A stretch of 64,000 bases of DNA from Polyangiaceae bacterium (lineage in GTDB: Bacteria; Myxococcota_A; Polyangia; Polyangiales; Polyangiaceae): assembly GCA_020849655.1 (NCBI GenBank), contig JADLFU010000144.1:1-64000 (forward strand), written 5' to 3'. Numbering within the stretch: position 1 is the first letter of the stretch; every line of letters begins with the position of its first letter. Below, piece after piece: positions 44,390 through 53,212 of the stretch. The translations under genes were made by a program, and so were the position numbers. Below the pieces are notes generated by a model. It worked only from the letters and a program-made list of their open reading frames with translations. It had not been told where the DNA came from and did no database searches.

Positions 44390-45586
44390 ATGACCCAAGA
44401 ACTGCTCGCGATCGCAGGGCGGCACCTCTACCCGAACTACCGCCAGCCCCCCGTCGTGCTCGCGCGCGGCCGCGGGCTCGAGGTGTGGGACACCGAGGGC
44501 AGGCGGTACCTCGACTTCGCCGCGGGCGTCGCGGTGTGCGCGGTCGGGCACGCCCACCCCGCGTACGTCGCGGCCGTGAGCGAGCAGGTCGCGCGGCTCG
44601 GGCACGTCTCCAACTACTTCTACAACGAGCCCAACCTGCGGCTGGCGGGCGAGCTCTGCCGCCGCACCGGGATGGACCGCGCGCTGTTCTGCAACTCCGG
44701 CGCCGAGGCCAACGAGGCGCTCCTGAAGCTCGCGCGGCGCCACTTCTTCGCGACGGGTCAGCCCGACAGAGTCAGGTTCGTTGCGTTCGATGGGTCGTTC
44801 CACGGCCGCACGATGGGCGCGCTCGCGCTGACGGGGCAGGCGAAGTACCAGGCTGGCTTCGGCCCCGGGGTCGGCGGCGTGACGCACGTGGCGTACGGCG
44901 ATCTCGGCGCGGTGCGCGCTGCGATGGGGACCGACGTGGCCGCCATCCTGGTCGAGCCGGTGCTCGGCGAGGGCGGGGTCGTGCCGGCGCCGCCGGGGTT
45001 CCTCGCGGGGCTGCGCGCGCTCGCCGACGAGCACGGCGCGCTGCTCCTGGCGGACGAGATCCAGACGGGCGTCGGCCGCACGGGGCGGTTCCTCGGGCAC
45101 GAGCACGACGGCGTGCAGGTCGACGCGCTGTCGCTGGCAAAGGGCCTCGGCGGCGGGTTCCCGGTCGGCGCGATGCTGTGCCGCGAGGCGCTCGCGGGCG
45201 CGCTGCCCCCCGGCACGCACGGCTCGACGTACGGCGGCAACGCGCTCGCGTCGGCCGCGGCGCTGGCGGTGCTGTCGATCCTCGACGCGGAGGGGCTGCT
45301 CGCCAACGCTGAGGCGCAGGGCGAGGCGCTCTCGCGCGGCCTCGCCGCCCTCGCGGCGAAGCTCCCGGAGCGTGTCGAGCTGGAGCGAGGCCGCGGGCTG
45401 CTCCGCGCGCTCGTGCTGCGAGGGACGCCCGATCTGCGGGGGATCTCGGGGCGGCTGCGCGAGCGAGGGCTGCTCGTGACGGTCGCCGGCGACCGCGCGC
45501 TGAGGTTCACGCCGCCGCTCGTGGTGTCGGGCGCGCAGGTGGAGGAGGCGCTGTCCGTCGTCGAGGCGGTGCTGTCCGAGGGCTGA
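44390..45586 (+). CDS. argD: Acetylornithine/class III aminotransferase
   Basis: 398 residues, the ArgD length. Family motifs: YLDFAAGVAVCAVGHAHP, CNSGAEANEALLKLARR, FHGRTMGAL, EPVLGEGG, LLLADEIQTGVGRTG (PLP Asp and Gln) and SLAKGLGGGFPVGAM (Schiff-base Lys). ArgD uses glutamate to aminate N-acetylglutamate semialdehyde in arginine synthesis. Class III sequences are close to each other, so acetylornithine activity is likely but not certain. Its stop overlaps the next start by one base (TGATG). Confidence 0.88.
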   Translation: MTQELLAIAGRHLYPNYRQPPVVLARGRGLEVWDTEGRRYLDFAAGVAVCAVGHAHPAYVAAVSEQVARLGHVSNYFYNEPNLRLAGELCRRTGMDRALFCNSGAEANEALLKLARRHFFATGQPDRVRFVAFDGSFHGRTMGALALTGQAKYQAGFGPGVGGVTHVAYGDLGAVRAAMGTDVAAILVEPVLGEGGVVPAPPGFLAGLRALADEHGALLLADEIQTGVGRTGRFLGHEHDGVQVDALSLAKGLGGGFPVGAMLCREALAGALPPGTHGSTYGGNALASAAALAVLSILDAEGLLANAEAQGEALSRGLAALAAKLPERVELERGRGLLRALVLRGTPDLRGISGRLRERGLLVTVAGDRALRFTPPLVVSGAQVEEALSVVEAVLSEG

Positions 45587-47838
45587 TGACGCCGACGGGG
45601 GCGACGCGCGCGTGCGCAGGCTGTGGCGAGGGCGTCGACTCGCTGCGCGCGCCGGCGGTCGCCGCGTCCTCGGCGGGCATCGCGTACTTCTGCGGGGAGC
45701 TCTGCCGCCTCGCGTGGACCCCGGAGGTCCCCGGCCCCGCGCCGACGAGCCCCACGTCGACCGCCGCGGTCGAGCCCATGGCCCCGGTGAGCTGGTCGCT
45801 CCCCGAGGCTTGTGACGACGTGGGCGACGCGCTGGCGACCCCGCAGGCGCCCGTGACGCCGCCGCTCGCCACGAGCGACGCTCCCCCGGCGGCGCCGCGC
45901 GCGTCCGCGTCCGACTTCGACGGCCTGTTGCTGGGCGTCGCCGGAGGCGCGGGCGCGCTCGCGCTGGCGATGTCCTTGCTGGGGTCGGCCCCCGCGGTGA
46001 CGACGGCGCGCGTGGGGATTGTGATCGCGGGCGCGGCAGCGTTCTTCGCGCGGGCGACGACGGCGGCGCGCGACCCGGTCGAGCCCCACCCGCTCCTGTC
46101 CGCGGTCGCGCCGGTCGGCCTCGCGCTCGCGGCGCTCGGCGCGCGCGTCGGGGGCCTCGCGCTCGCGGCGGAGTTCACGAGCGTCGCGGGCGTCGTGCTC
46201 GCGTCGTCGGCGGCGCTCGCCGCGCTCCGCCAGCGCACGACGGCGCGCCTCGAGGCCGAGCGCGCGTGGATCGCGCGCGCCCTCTCGATGCCCGCGCGGC
46301 GCGTCCACCGCAGCGACGCCGTGATCGTCGCGGCGCACGAGATCCGCGCGGGCGAGCGCATCCGCGTCCACGAGGGCGAGATCGTCCCCGCCGATCTGCT
46401 GGTGGCGAGCGCGGCCGCCACGGTGCTGCCCTGGCTCGGCGCGGCGGCGACGACCACCGTCCGGCAGGGGGACCACGTCGTGGCGGGGGCGCGCGTCGTG
46501 CGCGGCGCGGTCGAGGGGCAGGTGGTCGCGGCGGGCGGCGACCGGGCGCTCTCCCGCCTGTCGCTCGATCCCGCGCGCAGGCTCGACGTGAGCTCCTCGC
46601 TCGGCAAGATCGCGCGCGCCGTCGCCGAGGTCGGCGGCGTGGTGGCGCTCGGCGTGACGGTGCTGTCGCGCATCGGGTACGGCGCGCGCGCGAGCGAGAT
46701 GATCGTCGCGGGGCTCGCGACGCTCGCGGCGCTCTTCTCGCCGCTCACGTCCGCGCTGCCCGCCGCGCACCTGTCGCGCGGCCTGTTCGCCGCGCAGCGC
46801 AGGGGCATCACGTACGCCTCCAGCGACGCGTTCGACGGCGCCGCCGAGGCGACGGCCGCCGTGTTCCTGCCGCGGGGCACGCTGCTGCTCGGCGCGCCGG
46901 AGGTCGTCGAGGTGGAGCCGGCGGCGGACGGCGTCGACCCGGATCGCCTGCTCGCGTGGGTCGCGGGGCTCCACGGCGACGGCGGCGGCGTCGCGGCGCA
47001 GGCGGTCGCGCGCGCGGCCCGGGAGAGGACGATCACGCCGGACCCGGTGCGCAGCGTCGCCAGGCTGCCCGGCCTCGGCGCGCGCGGCGTCGCCTCCGAC
47101 GGCAGCGCGCTGCTCGTCGGCTCGCGCGCGCTGTTGCTGGAGGCGCGGGTGTCGATGGCGCTGTTCGAGCAGCGCGTGCTGGAGCTCGAGGGGCTCGGCC
47201 GCACCGTGCTCCTCGTGGCGCGCGCGGGCCGGCTGGCGGGGCTCATCGGCCTGCAGGACGGCCTGCGACCGGGCGCGCGCGCGGCCGTGCAGCACCTGTT
47301 CGACGCGGGCGTCGAGCCCGTCCTCTTGACGTCCGAGGCGCGGGAGAGCTGCGAGAGCGTCGCGCGCGCGCTCGACGTGTCGCACGTCCGCCCGGAGGTG
47401 CTGCCAGAGGAGCAGCCGGCCGAGATCACGCGCCTCCGCGAGGCCGGCGCAAAGGTCGCGGTCATCGCGCGACCTGACCTCGACGCGGCGACCCTCGACG
47501 CGGCGACCGTGCCCGTCGCGCTCGGCGCGGGCGGCGCTCACCTCGGCGACGCGTGGGTCGGGCTCGTGGGAGACGACGCGCGCGACGCGGCGCTCTCGCT
47601 CGCGATCGCGCGCCGGGCGCGGGGAGAGGCCACGGTGGGATTGTTGCTTTCAGCGGTGCCGGGCGCGGTCGCCGCGGTCGCCGTCGGGGTCGGGCTGCTG
47701 CCGCCGCTGTTCGCGCCGCTCGCGGGGATGGTCGGCGGCGCCGCCGCGGCCGCGCACCTGCACGCGACCCGCGACCGCGACGATCTGCTGGCGACGCCGT
47801 GGGATCTCGCGCTGCCGCCGCGCCCCGGCGGCTCCTGA
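45586..47838 (+). CDS. P1B-type ATPase homologue lacking its catalytic motifs
   Basis: 750 residues. The N-terminus has CAGC...YFCGELC (Cys10, 13, 36, 40), a zinc-ribbon/YHS-like site. An actuator domain is present (GERIRVHEGEIVPADLL, RQGDHVVAGARVV), then membrane helices and a P/N-domain region. Canonical sites are replaced: the CPC helix reads SPLTSALPAAHLSRG, the DKTGT phosphorylation loop reads LPRGT (Leu428 at the Asp place), LTGD reads LTSE, and GDGxND has become ARPDLDA. TGES is also lost (LGAAAT). So it should not form a phosphoenzyme. The frame is intact and codon use is normal, which suggests a kept non-catalytic role, perhaps metal sensing or assembly. It is tied to argD by a one-base overlap. 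Confidence 0.85.
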   Translation: MTPTGATRACAGCGEGVDSLRAPAVAASSAGIAYFCGELCRLAWTPEVPGPAPTSPTSTAAVEPMAPVSWSLPEACDDVGDALATPQAPVTPPLATSDAPPAAPRASASDFDGLLLGVAGGAGALALAMSLLGSAPAVTTARVGIVIAGAAAFFARATTAARDPVEPHPLLSAVAPVGLALAALGARVGGLALAAEFTSVAGVVLASSAALAALRQRTTARLEAERAWIARALSMPARRVHRSDAVIVAAHEIRAGERIRVHEGEIVPADLLVASAAATVLPWLGAAATTTVRQGDHVVAGARVVRGAVEGQVVAAGGDRALSRLSLDPARRLDVSSSLGKIARAVAEVGGVVALGVTVLSRIGYGARASEMIVAGLATLAALFSPLTSALPAAHLSRGLFAAQRRGITYASSDAFDGAAEATAAVFLPRGTLLLGAPEVVEVEPAADGVDPDRLLAWVAGLHGDGGGVAAQAVARAARERTITPDPVRSVARLPGLGARGVASDGSALLVGSRALLLEARVSMALFEQRVLELEGLGRTVLLVARAGRLAGLIGLQDGLRPGARAAVQHLFDAGVEPVLLTSEARESCESVARALDVSHVRPEVLPEEQPAEITRLREAGAKVAVIARPDLDAATLDAATVPVALGAGGAHLGDAWVGLVGDDARDAALSLAIARRARGEATVGLLLSAVPGAVAAVAVGVGLLPPLFAPLAGMVGGAAAAAHLHATRDRDDLLATPWDLALPPRPGGS

Positions 47839-47881
47839 CCGGAGCGACGGCGGCGCGGCGACGTGGTAACGCGAGGCCCAC

Positions 47882-49039
47882 ATGGCGCGACCGTCCCTCG
47901 GCATCGTCGGCTACGACAGCTACACGTTCGTCGTCGAGAACCTCGAGCGCAGCCGCAAATTTTACGAGGAGCGCTTCGACTTTCGCGAGGTCGCCCGCGC
48001 CGATCGCGCCCACGTCGCGCGGCACGGTGAGGAGTCGATCGTGTTCGGCGCGGGAGACGTGCGCGTGCTCGTCGTCTCGCCCCTCTCGCAGTCGAGCAGG
48101 GCCGCGCGCTACCTGCGCAGGCACCCCGCGGGCATCTCCACCTTGGCGTTCCGCGTGCGCGACCTCGACGCCGCTCGCGCGGAGCTGCGCGAGCGCGGCG
48201 CCACGCTGCTCGGCGACGACGTCGACGATCGCGACGCGGCGGGCGGGCGGTACCGCAGCTTCGACATCGCGACGCCGCTCGGCGAGGTCGTGTTCCGCTT
48301 CGTCGAGCGCGCCGACTACGCGCGGTTCGCGCCCGGGTTCGACGCGTCCGCGCCGCAGCCGGCCGGCAACAGGTTCGGGTTCCGCGTGGTCGACCACGTC
48401 ACGTCGAACGCCCGCACGATGGCGCCCATCATCGACTGGTACGCGCGCGTGCTCGGGATGGAGCGCTTCTGGGACATCCAGTTCCACACCGACGACGTGA
48501 CGCCCGGGCGCGAGGGCGGCACGGGGCTGAAGAGCATCGTGATGTGGGAGCCCGAGAGCGGCGTGAAGTTCGCGACGAACGAGCCGCTCGCGCCGTACTT
48601 CGACGAGAGCCAGATCGCGAAGTTCGTCTACGACAACCACGGGCCCGGCATCCAGCACCTCGCGCTCGCGGTGCCCGACGTGCTCGCGACCGTCGAGGAG
48701 ATGCGCCGCCGCCAGGTCGCGTTCCTCGGCACGCCGGCCGCGTACTACCGCCACCTGCCCGAGCGCCTGCAGAAGCTAGGGATCACGAACGTGCGCGAGG
48801 ATCTCGCCAGCCTCGAGCGCCTCGAGGTGCTGGTCGACGGCGCAGACGCGAAATACATGTTGCAGATCTTCCTGCGGGAGGCCGCGGGCCTCTACGACGA
48901 CGAGCGCGCGGGGCCCTTCTTCTACGAGATCATCCAGCGCGAGGGCGACCAGGGGTTCGGCTACGGCAACTTCCGCGCGCTGTTCGAGAGCATCGAGCGA
49001 GAGCAGCGCGCGCGTGGCGAGGGCGCGCCCCCTGGCTGA
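47882..49039 (+). CDS. hppD: 4-hydroxyphenylpyruvate dioxygenase
   Basis: 385 residues. Fe ligands: VDHVTSN (His), GIQHLAL (His) and FFYEIIQREG (Glu). Conserved SIVMWEPESGVKFATNEP, YDNHGPGIQH and QIFLREAAGLYD are also HPPD. It makes homogentisate from 4-hydroxyphenylpyruvate in tyrosine breakdown. It overlaps the following FAH-like gene by 26 bases. Confidence 0.94.
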   Translation: MARPSLGIVGYDSYTFVVENLERSRKFYEERFDFREVARADRAHVARHGEESIVFGAGDVRVLVVSPLSQSSRAARYLRRHPAGISTLAFRVRDLDAARAELRERGATLLGDDVDDRDAAGGRYRSFDIATPLGEVVFRFVERADYARFAPGFDASAPQPAGNRFGFRVVDHVTSNARTMAPIIDWYARVLGMERFWDIQFHTDDVTPGREGGTGLKSIVMWEPESGVKFATNEPLAPYFDESQIAKFVYDNHGPGIQHLALAVPDVLATVEEMRRRQVAFLGTPAAYYRHLPERLQKLGITNVREDLASLERLEVLVDGADAKYMLQIFLREAAGLYDDERAGPFFYEIIQREGDQGFGYGNFRALFESIEREQRARGEGAPPG

Positions 49040-49805
49040 GACCGAGCGCGCGGCGGGGCTCTCCATCGCGCGCGTGCTCCTGCCTGAGGGGCGCGAGACG
49101 ACCGCGCTCGCCGCGCGGGGGCGGCTGTACCGCGTCGACGTGCTCGATCGCACGCTCGGCACCGCGCTCGGCAAGCACACGCCCGGCCTCGACCGCTTCT
49201 CGCGGAGGGTGCTGTCGCTCGGGCCCTCGACGCTGTTCGATCACTGGGCCGAGCTGGAGGGCGGCGCGCGCTGCGACGACGCCACCCTCGAGGAGCCGCT
49301 CTACCTCCCCGTCGCGCGCGCCGACGCGGTGGTGCTCGAGATCGACGCCACGCTGCGGCGGTTCACGCGGGTCGAGGGCTCGCTCCGGGGATCGGGCGCC
49401 GCGCGGCCGCGGGTCCGGGGCGGGACGCTGTCGTTCACCCCGGCGGTCGCGATCGTGCTCGGAGAGGAGGTGTTCGCGCCCCGGCAGGACGAGGCCGCCG
49501 ACGCGATTGTCGGCGTGACGCTCGGCCTGTTGTGGGGCGTCGACGGCACGCGCGACTTCGGCGCCCACCTCGGCCCCTGGCTGCGCTCGCCGGCGCCGAG
49601 CGAGGTGACGTTGACGCTGGAGGGCGAGCAGCACCACGCGTCGCTCGAGCCGTCCGCGCTGGGAGCGCTGGTCGCGCGGGCGGCGCGCATCGTGCCGCGC
49701 GTCCCCGGCGACGTGCTCCTGCTCCCGGTCGCGCCCGCCCGGCCCGTCTCGGGCGCGCCCGTGCGCCTGCGCGCGGCGGGGATGGGCGAGCTCGTCGCGA
49801 CGTAG
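49014..49805 (+). CDS. Fumarylacetoacetate-hydrolase-fold protein, divergent
   Basis: 263 residues, GTG start inside the hppD end. FAH-fold pattern: AVAIVLGEEVFAPRQDEAADAI, TLGLLWGVDGTRDFG and RIVPRVPGDVLLLP. The metal Glu/Asp set of true FAH (E-x-E, D) is not clearly preserved, so activity may differ. The tie to hppD supports a tyrosine-pathway role, with maleylacetoacetate isomerase (32293) elsewhere. Homogentisate dioxygenase is not in the window. Confidence 0.7.
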   Translation: MARARPLAETERAAGLSIARVLLPEGRETTALAARGRLYRVDVLDRTLGTALGKHTPGLDRFSRRVLSLGPSTLFDHWAELEGGARCDDATLEEPLYLPVARADAVVLEIDATLRRFTRVEGSLRGSGAARPRVRGGTLSFTPAVAIVLGEEVFAPRQDEAADAIVGVTLGLLWGVDGTRDFGAHLGPWLRSPAPSEVTLTLEGEQHHASLEPSALGALVARAARIVPRVPGDVLLLPVAPARPVSGAPVRLRAAGMGELVAT

Positions 49806-49810
49806 GCTCG

Positions 49811-50794
49811 CTACTTGAGGCTCCCCGACGAGCCATCCGCGCCCGGTCCGCTGGTGGCCTTCCCCCTGGGCGCGGCCTTCGTGGGTGCGCGCGGCAGGGG
49901 CGCCGCGGTCGGCGCCTCGGTGGGGCGGGGCGCGGGCGGCGGCGGCGCGCTCGTGGGCGCAGGCGCGCTGCTCGGAGGCGCGGGCGCGGTGGTCGGGGGC
50001 GCCGGCGGGGGCGCCGACGGCGAGGCGGTCGCGCTGGTGGCCGCCGCGGCGCGAGCGCGCGCGCGTCGCACCTCGTCGGAGGCGTCTCCGCTCGGATCTC
50101 GGTCGCGCGCCTCGTCGAGGCCGCGCAGGCACGCCTCCCACTCGCCGCGCTCGCAGCGACGGAGCGCCTCCCGGCGCAGCTCGACGACCGGATCGGCGCC
50201 CGCGTCGGGCGCGGCGTCGCGGACGATCTCGGGCTCGCGCGGGCGCAGGCCGAGCCACACGAGCGCGATCAACGCGCCGAGCGCGATCGCCGCCGCGGCG
50301 AGCTCCGCGGCCCACCTCGCGCGAAGGTGCTGTCGCAGGCGCGTCACCCGCTGCCTCACGCGCGGCGCCGGCTGCCGCTCGCTGGTCGCGATCGACTCCA
50401 GCTTCTCACCCTCGCCCTCGCGCAGCATCCACTCGAGCGTCTGCTGGTCGTGCGCGCCGCCGGGCAGCGCTCGCTCGGCCCACGACAGCAGATCGCGCGC
50501 GTCGTGGGGCGCGCTGTCGGCCGGGAGGTCGGGCAGCTCGCCGTCCTCGCGGCGCCCGCGCCGATGAAGATCCGCGACCTTGTGCCGCAAGACGCCGAAC
50601 ACCCAGCGCCGCAGCGTCTCCGGATCCTCGGGCGCCGACGACGACGCGAGCGCCTCCGTGAGCGTCGCCTGCACGACGTCGTCGACCTCGGACGGCCGCA
50701 CCCGCCGGCGCGCGGCGTCGCACAGCGCCCGCCGGAGCGCCGGATCGCCGAGCAGGGTGTCCTTCGTCGAGCGCGCGGGGGGGATGGCCGCCAT
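49811..50794 (-). CDS. Sigma-70-like factor fused to a transmembrane anchor and TPR-like tail
   Basis: Starts at the ATG at 50794; an ATG at 50830 is an alternative. Residues about 12-150 look like ECF sigma region 2 and region 4 (DVVQATLTEAL, RRWVFGVLRHKVADLHRR, then EWMLREGEGEKLESIATSER and RVRQRVTRLRQHLRARW). A membrane helix follows at once (AAELAAAAIALGALIALVWL). The outside part has a TPR-like hairpin (RREALRRCERGEWEACLRGL) and a Pro/Ala tail. Sigma and membrane segment in one chain is not the usual sigma/anti-sigma pair. It converges on the FAH-like gene with 5 bases between and is divergent from a desaturase. Confidence 0.75.
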   Translation of the reverse strand: MAAIPPARSTKDTLLGDPALRRALCDAARRRVRPSEVDDVVQATLTEALASSSAPEDPETLRRWVFGVLRHKVADLHRRGRREDGELPDLPADSAPHDARDLLSWAERALPGGAHDQQTLEWMLREGEGEKLESIATSERQPAPRVRQRVTRLRQHLRARWAAELAAAAIALGALIALVWLGLRPREPEIVRDAAPDAGADPVVELRREALRRCERGEWEACLRGLDEARDRDPSGDASDEVRRARARAAAATSATASPSAPPPAPPTTAPAPPSSAPAPTSAPPPPAPRPTEAPTAAPLPRAPTKAAPRGKATSGPGADGSSGSLK

Positions 50795-50848
50795 GCTCGC
50801 CCGTCGGGCCGCTCCGGCAAAGTGTGACATCGGTCGGAGCCTTGATCT

Positions 50849-50860
50849 CGGTCGCGACCG
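50849..50860. promoter_or_regulatory. 12-bp perfect palindrome between divergent sigma and desaturase genes
   Basis: CGGTCGCGACCG, a full palindrome, 10 bases upstream of the desaturase ATG and within the shared divergent gap. A regulator dimer could bind here and act on both genes. Short GC palindromes occur by chance in such a genome, so confidence is low to moderate. Confidence 0.35.
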
Positions 50861-50870
50861 TGACAGAAAG

Positions 50871-51701
50871 ATGACAGCGGCGAGATCGCGCGACGACGCC
50901 GCTCTGAGAGGGTCCGTCGCCAAGGTGGCGATCCTCCTCTCGTTCTTCGTCGGGCACTGGGTGCTGTCCGTCTTCTTCCAGACGTTCTTCCTCCACCGGT
51001 ACAGCGCCCACCGGATGTTCTCGATGTCGAAGGCGTGGGAGCGGTTCTTCTACCTGTGCACGTTCGTGTTCCAGGGGGCGTCCTTCCTGCAGCCCCGCGC
51101 GTACGCGATCCTCCACCGCGAGCACCACGCGTACAGCGACACCGAGAAGGACCCGCACTCGCCGCACCACGCCCGTCATTTTCTCGACATGATGTGGAAG
51201 ACCGCGCTGCTCTACGGCGCGCTCGTCCGGCGGCAGCGCGAGCCCGAGGCGCGGTTCGAGGGAGGCTACCCGGAGTGGAAGCTCCTCGACTCGCTCGGCG
51301 AGAGCTGGCTCGTGCGGTTCGCGTTCGCCGTCGGGTACACGCTCGTCTACATGGCCTTCGCGCCGCACTGGGGCTGGTTCTTGCTTCTGCCCGCGCACTA
51401 CCTGATGGGCCCCATCCACGGCGCGATCGTGAACTGGGGCGGCCACATGATCGGCTACCGGAACTTCGACCTCGACGACGAGTCGCGCAACACGCTGCCC
51501 TTCGACTTCCTCACGCTGGGCGAGCTGTTCCAGAACAACCACCATCGCTTCGGGCAGGCGGTGAAGTTCTCCGTGCGCGCGTTCGAGATCGATCCGACGT
51601 ACATGATGATCCGCCTCCTCGCCGCGCTCCGCGTGGTCAAGATCGAGCGCGAGCAGATCGCGCGGTGGAGCCCCGAGCCCGTGCCGTCCGCCGCCGAGTG
51701 A
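50871..51701 (+). CDS. Membrane fatty-acid desaturase
   Basis: 276 residues from the ATG at 50871. The three His boxes of the acyl-CoA/lipid desaturase family are seen: HRYSAHR, HREHHAYSD and NNHHRFGQ. Membrane helices surround them. It introduces double bonds in acyl chains and so changes membrane fluidity. It is divergent from the membrane-anchored sigma factor, an arrangement that suggests control by membrane state. Confidence 0.88.
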   Translation: MTAARSRDDAALRGSVAKVAILLSFFVGHWVLSVFFQTFFLHRYSAHRMFSMSKAWERFFYLCTFVFQGASFLQPRAYAILHREHHAYSDTEKDPHSPHHARHFLDMMWKTALLYGALVRRQREPEARFEGGYPEWKLLDSLGESWLVRFAFAVGYTLVYMAFAPHWGWFLLLPAHYLMGPIHGAIVNWGGHMIGYRNFDLDDESRNTLPFDFLTLGELFQNNHHRFGQAVKFSVRAFEIDPTYMMIRLLAALRVVKIEREQIARWSPEPVPSAAE

Positions 51702-51759
51702 GCGGCTCGCCGCCTGGCGCGCCTTGACGGGATCGCCCGGGTGCGGTGTCGTGTCCCGG

Positions 51760-53181
51760 ATGCAGGACGCTGCGCCCCGCGTCGCCCCCGTGCAGCCCGG
51801 GGACGTCCTCGCCGGCAAGTACCGGGTCGAGCGCGTGATCGGCGCCGGCGGGATGGGCGTCGTCGTCGCGGCGACGCACCTGCAGCTCGGCGAGCTCGTC
51901 GCGCTGAAGTTCCTGCTCCCGGCGTCGCTCGCCCACGCCGAGACGGTGGCGAGGTTCCTCCGCGAGGCGCGCGCCGCGGCGCGCATCAAGAGCGAGCACG
52001 TCGCGCGCGTCTCGGACGTCGGCCCCCGCGAGAACGGCGCGCCGTACATCGTGTGGGAGCACCGCGAGGGGCGCGACCTCTCCGCCCTGCTCGAGCAGGA
52101 CGGCCCGCTCTCGCCCGAGCTGGCGATCACGTACGTGCTGCAGGCGTGCGAGGCGATCGCCGAGGCCCACGCGCTCGGCATCGTGCACCGCGATCTGAAG
52201 CCGTCCAACCTCTTCGTCGCGCGGCGGATCGACGGCGCGCCGATCGTGAAGGTGCTCGACTTCGGCATCGCGAAGGCCGACGCGCCCGACGGCGGCGCCG
52301 ACGTGGTCACCGCGACCAACACGACGATGGGCTCCCCCCGCTACATGTCGCCCGAGCAGGTGAGGAGCGCGCGCCGCGTCGATCAGCGCTCCGACCTCTG
52401 GTCGCTCGGCGTCATCCTCCACGAGCTCGTCGCGGGGGAGCCGCCCTTCACCGGGGAGTCGCCCGCGAGCCTGCTGGCGACGGTCGTGATGGATGAGCCC
52501 GCGCGCCTCCGTGACGCGCGCCCGGACGCGCCGGAGGAGCTCGAGCGCGTCGTCCTGCGCTGTCTCGAGAAGGACCCAGCCGATCGCTACGCGGACGTCG
52601 GCGAGCTCGCGCGCGCGCTCGGTCCGCTCGCCCCCGGCGCGCGCGCGTCGGTCGAGCTCATCTCGCGCGTCTGCGGGGCCCACCCGGACGATCAGGTCCC
52701 GGAGCGCGCGCGGCTGGAGGCGGAGCGCTCCCCCGGTCGCCTGCGGCTGCGCGCGCGCGAGCCCGCGACGCTCGACCAGAACGCCGTCGCGACCGCGCGC
52801 GACACGACCCAGCCCCCCGCGACCGACGACACGGCGCGCGCCGCCGCGAGGCCACGGAGGATCGCGCCGCTCGTGGTCGCCGGCGTGCTCTTCGCGGGCG
52901 CCGTCGTCGCCTTCGCCGCGACGAGGGGAGAGCGCGCGGCGGCGGAGCCTGCACCCGCGAGCAGAGACCCGGCGGCGACGCACGGCGAGCCGCCCGCGCC
53001 GGCGAAGAGCGAGGCGCCGGTCGCGCCCTCCGAGGCGCCCGTGGTCGTGCCGGTGAGCTCGGCAACGACCGCGCCCTCGCCGCTCCCCATCGCGCGCCCT
53101 CGCCCAGGGATCGCGGCGTCGCCCGCGAAGCCCGCGCACCCCTCGCCGCCCGCAGATCGGAGGGGCTCCGATCGTCACTGA
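51760..53181 (+). CDS. Membrane Ser/Thr protein kinase (Pkn type)
   Basis: I use the ATG at 51760; GTG 51751 and TTG 51724 are alternatives. The kinase domain has the P-loop GAGGMGVV, the Lys in VALKFLL, HRDLKPSN, DFGIAKAD and GSPRYMSPEQ. A transmembrane helix lies near residue 380 (IAPLVVAGVLFAGAVVAFAA), and a Pro/Ala-rich outside tail follows. It should phosphorylate cytoplasmic targets in response to an envelope cue. The next gene (TPR/PEGA-like) starts at, or just before, its stop. Confidence 0.9.
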   Translation: MQDAAPRVAPVQPGDVLAGKYRVERVIGAGGMGVVVAATHLQLGELVALKFLLPASLAHAETVARFLREARAAARIKSEHVARVSDVGPRENGAPYIVWEHREGRDLSALLEQDGPLSPELAITYVLQACEAIAEAHALGIVHRDLKPSNLFVARRIDGAPIVKVLDFGIAKADAPDGGADVVTATNTTMGSPRYMSPEQVRSARRVDQRSDLWSLGVILHELVAGEPPFTGESPASLLATVVMDEPARLRDARPDAPEELERVVLRCLEKDPADRYADVGELARALGPLAPGARASVELISRVCGAHPDDQVPERARLEAERSPGRLRLRAREPATLDQNAVATARDTTQPPATDDTARAAARPRRIAPLVVAGVLFAGAVVAFAATRGERAAAEPAPASRDPAATHGEPPAPAKSEAPVAPSEAPVVVPVSSATTAPSPLPIARPRPGIAASPAKPAHPSPPADRRGSDRH

Positions 53182-53212
53182 GCGAGCGCGACTGGTCGCC
53201 TGCGCGGTCGCG

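Noticed and set aside
44758-47541. 927-codon antisense frame over argD and the pseudo-pump
   Set aside because: Arg/Ala-rich shadow of GC-rich genes; motifs all lie on the plus strand.
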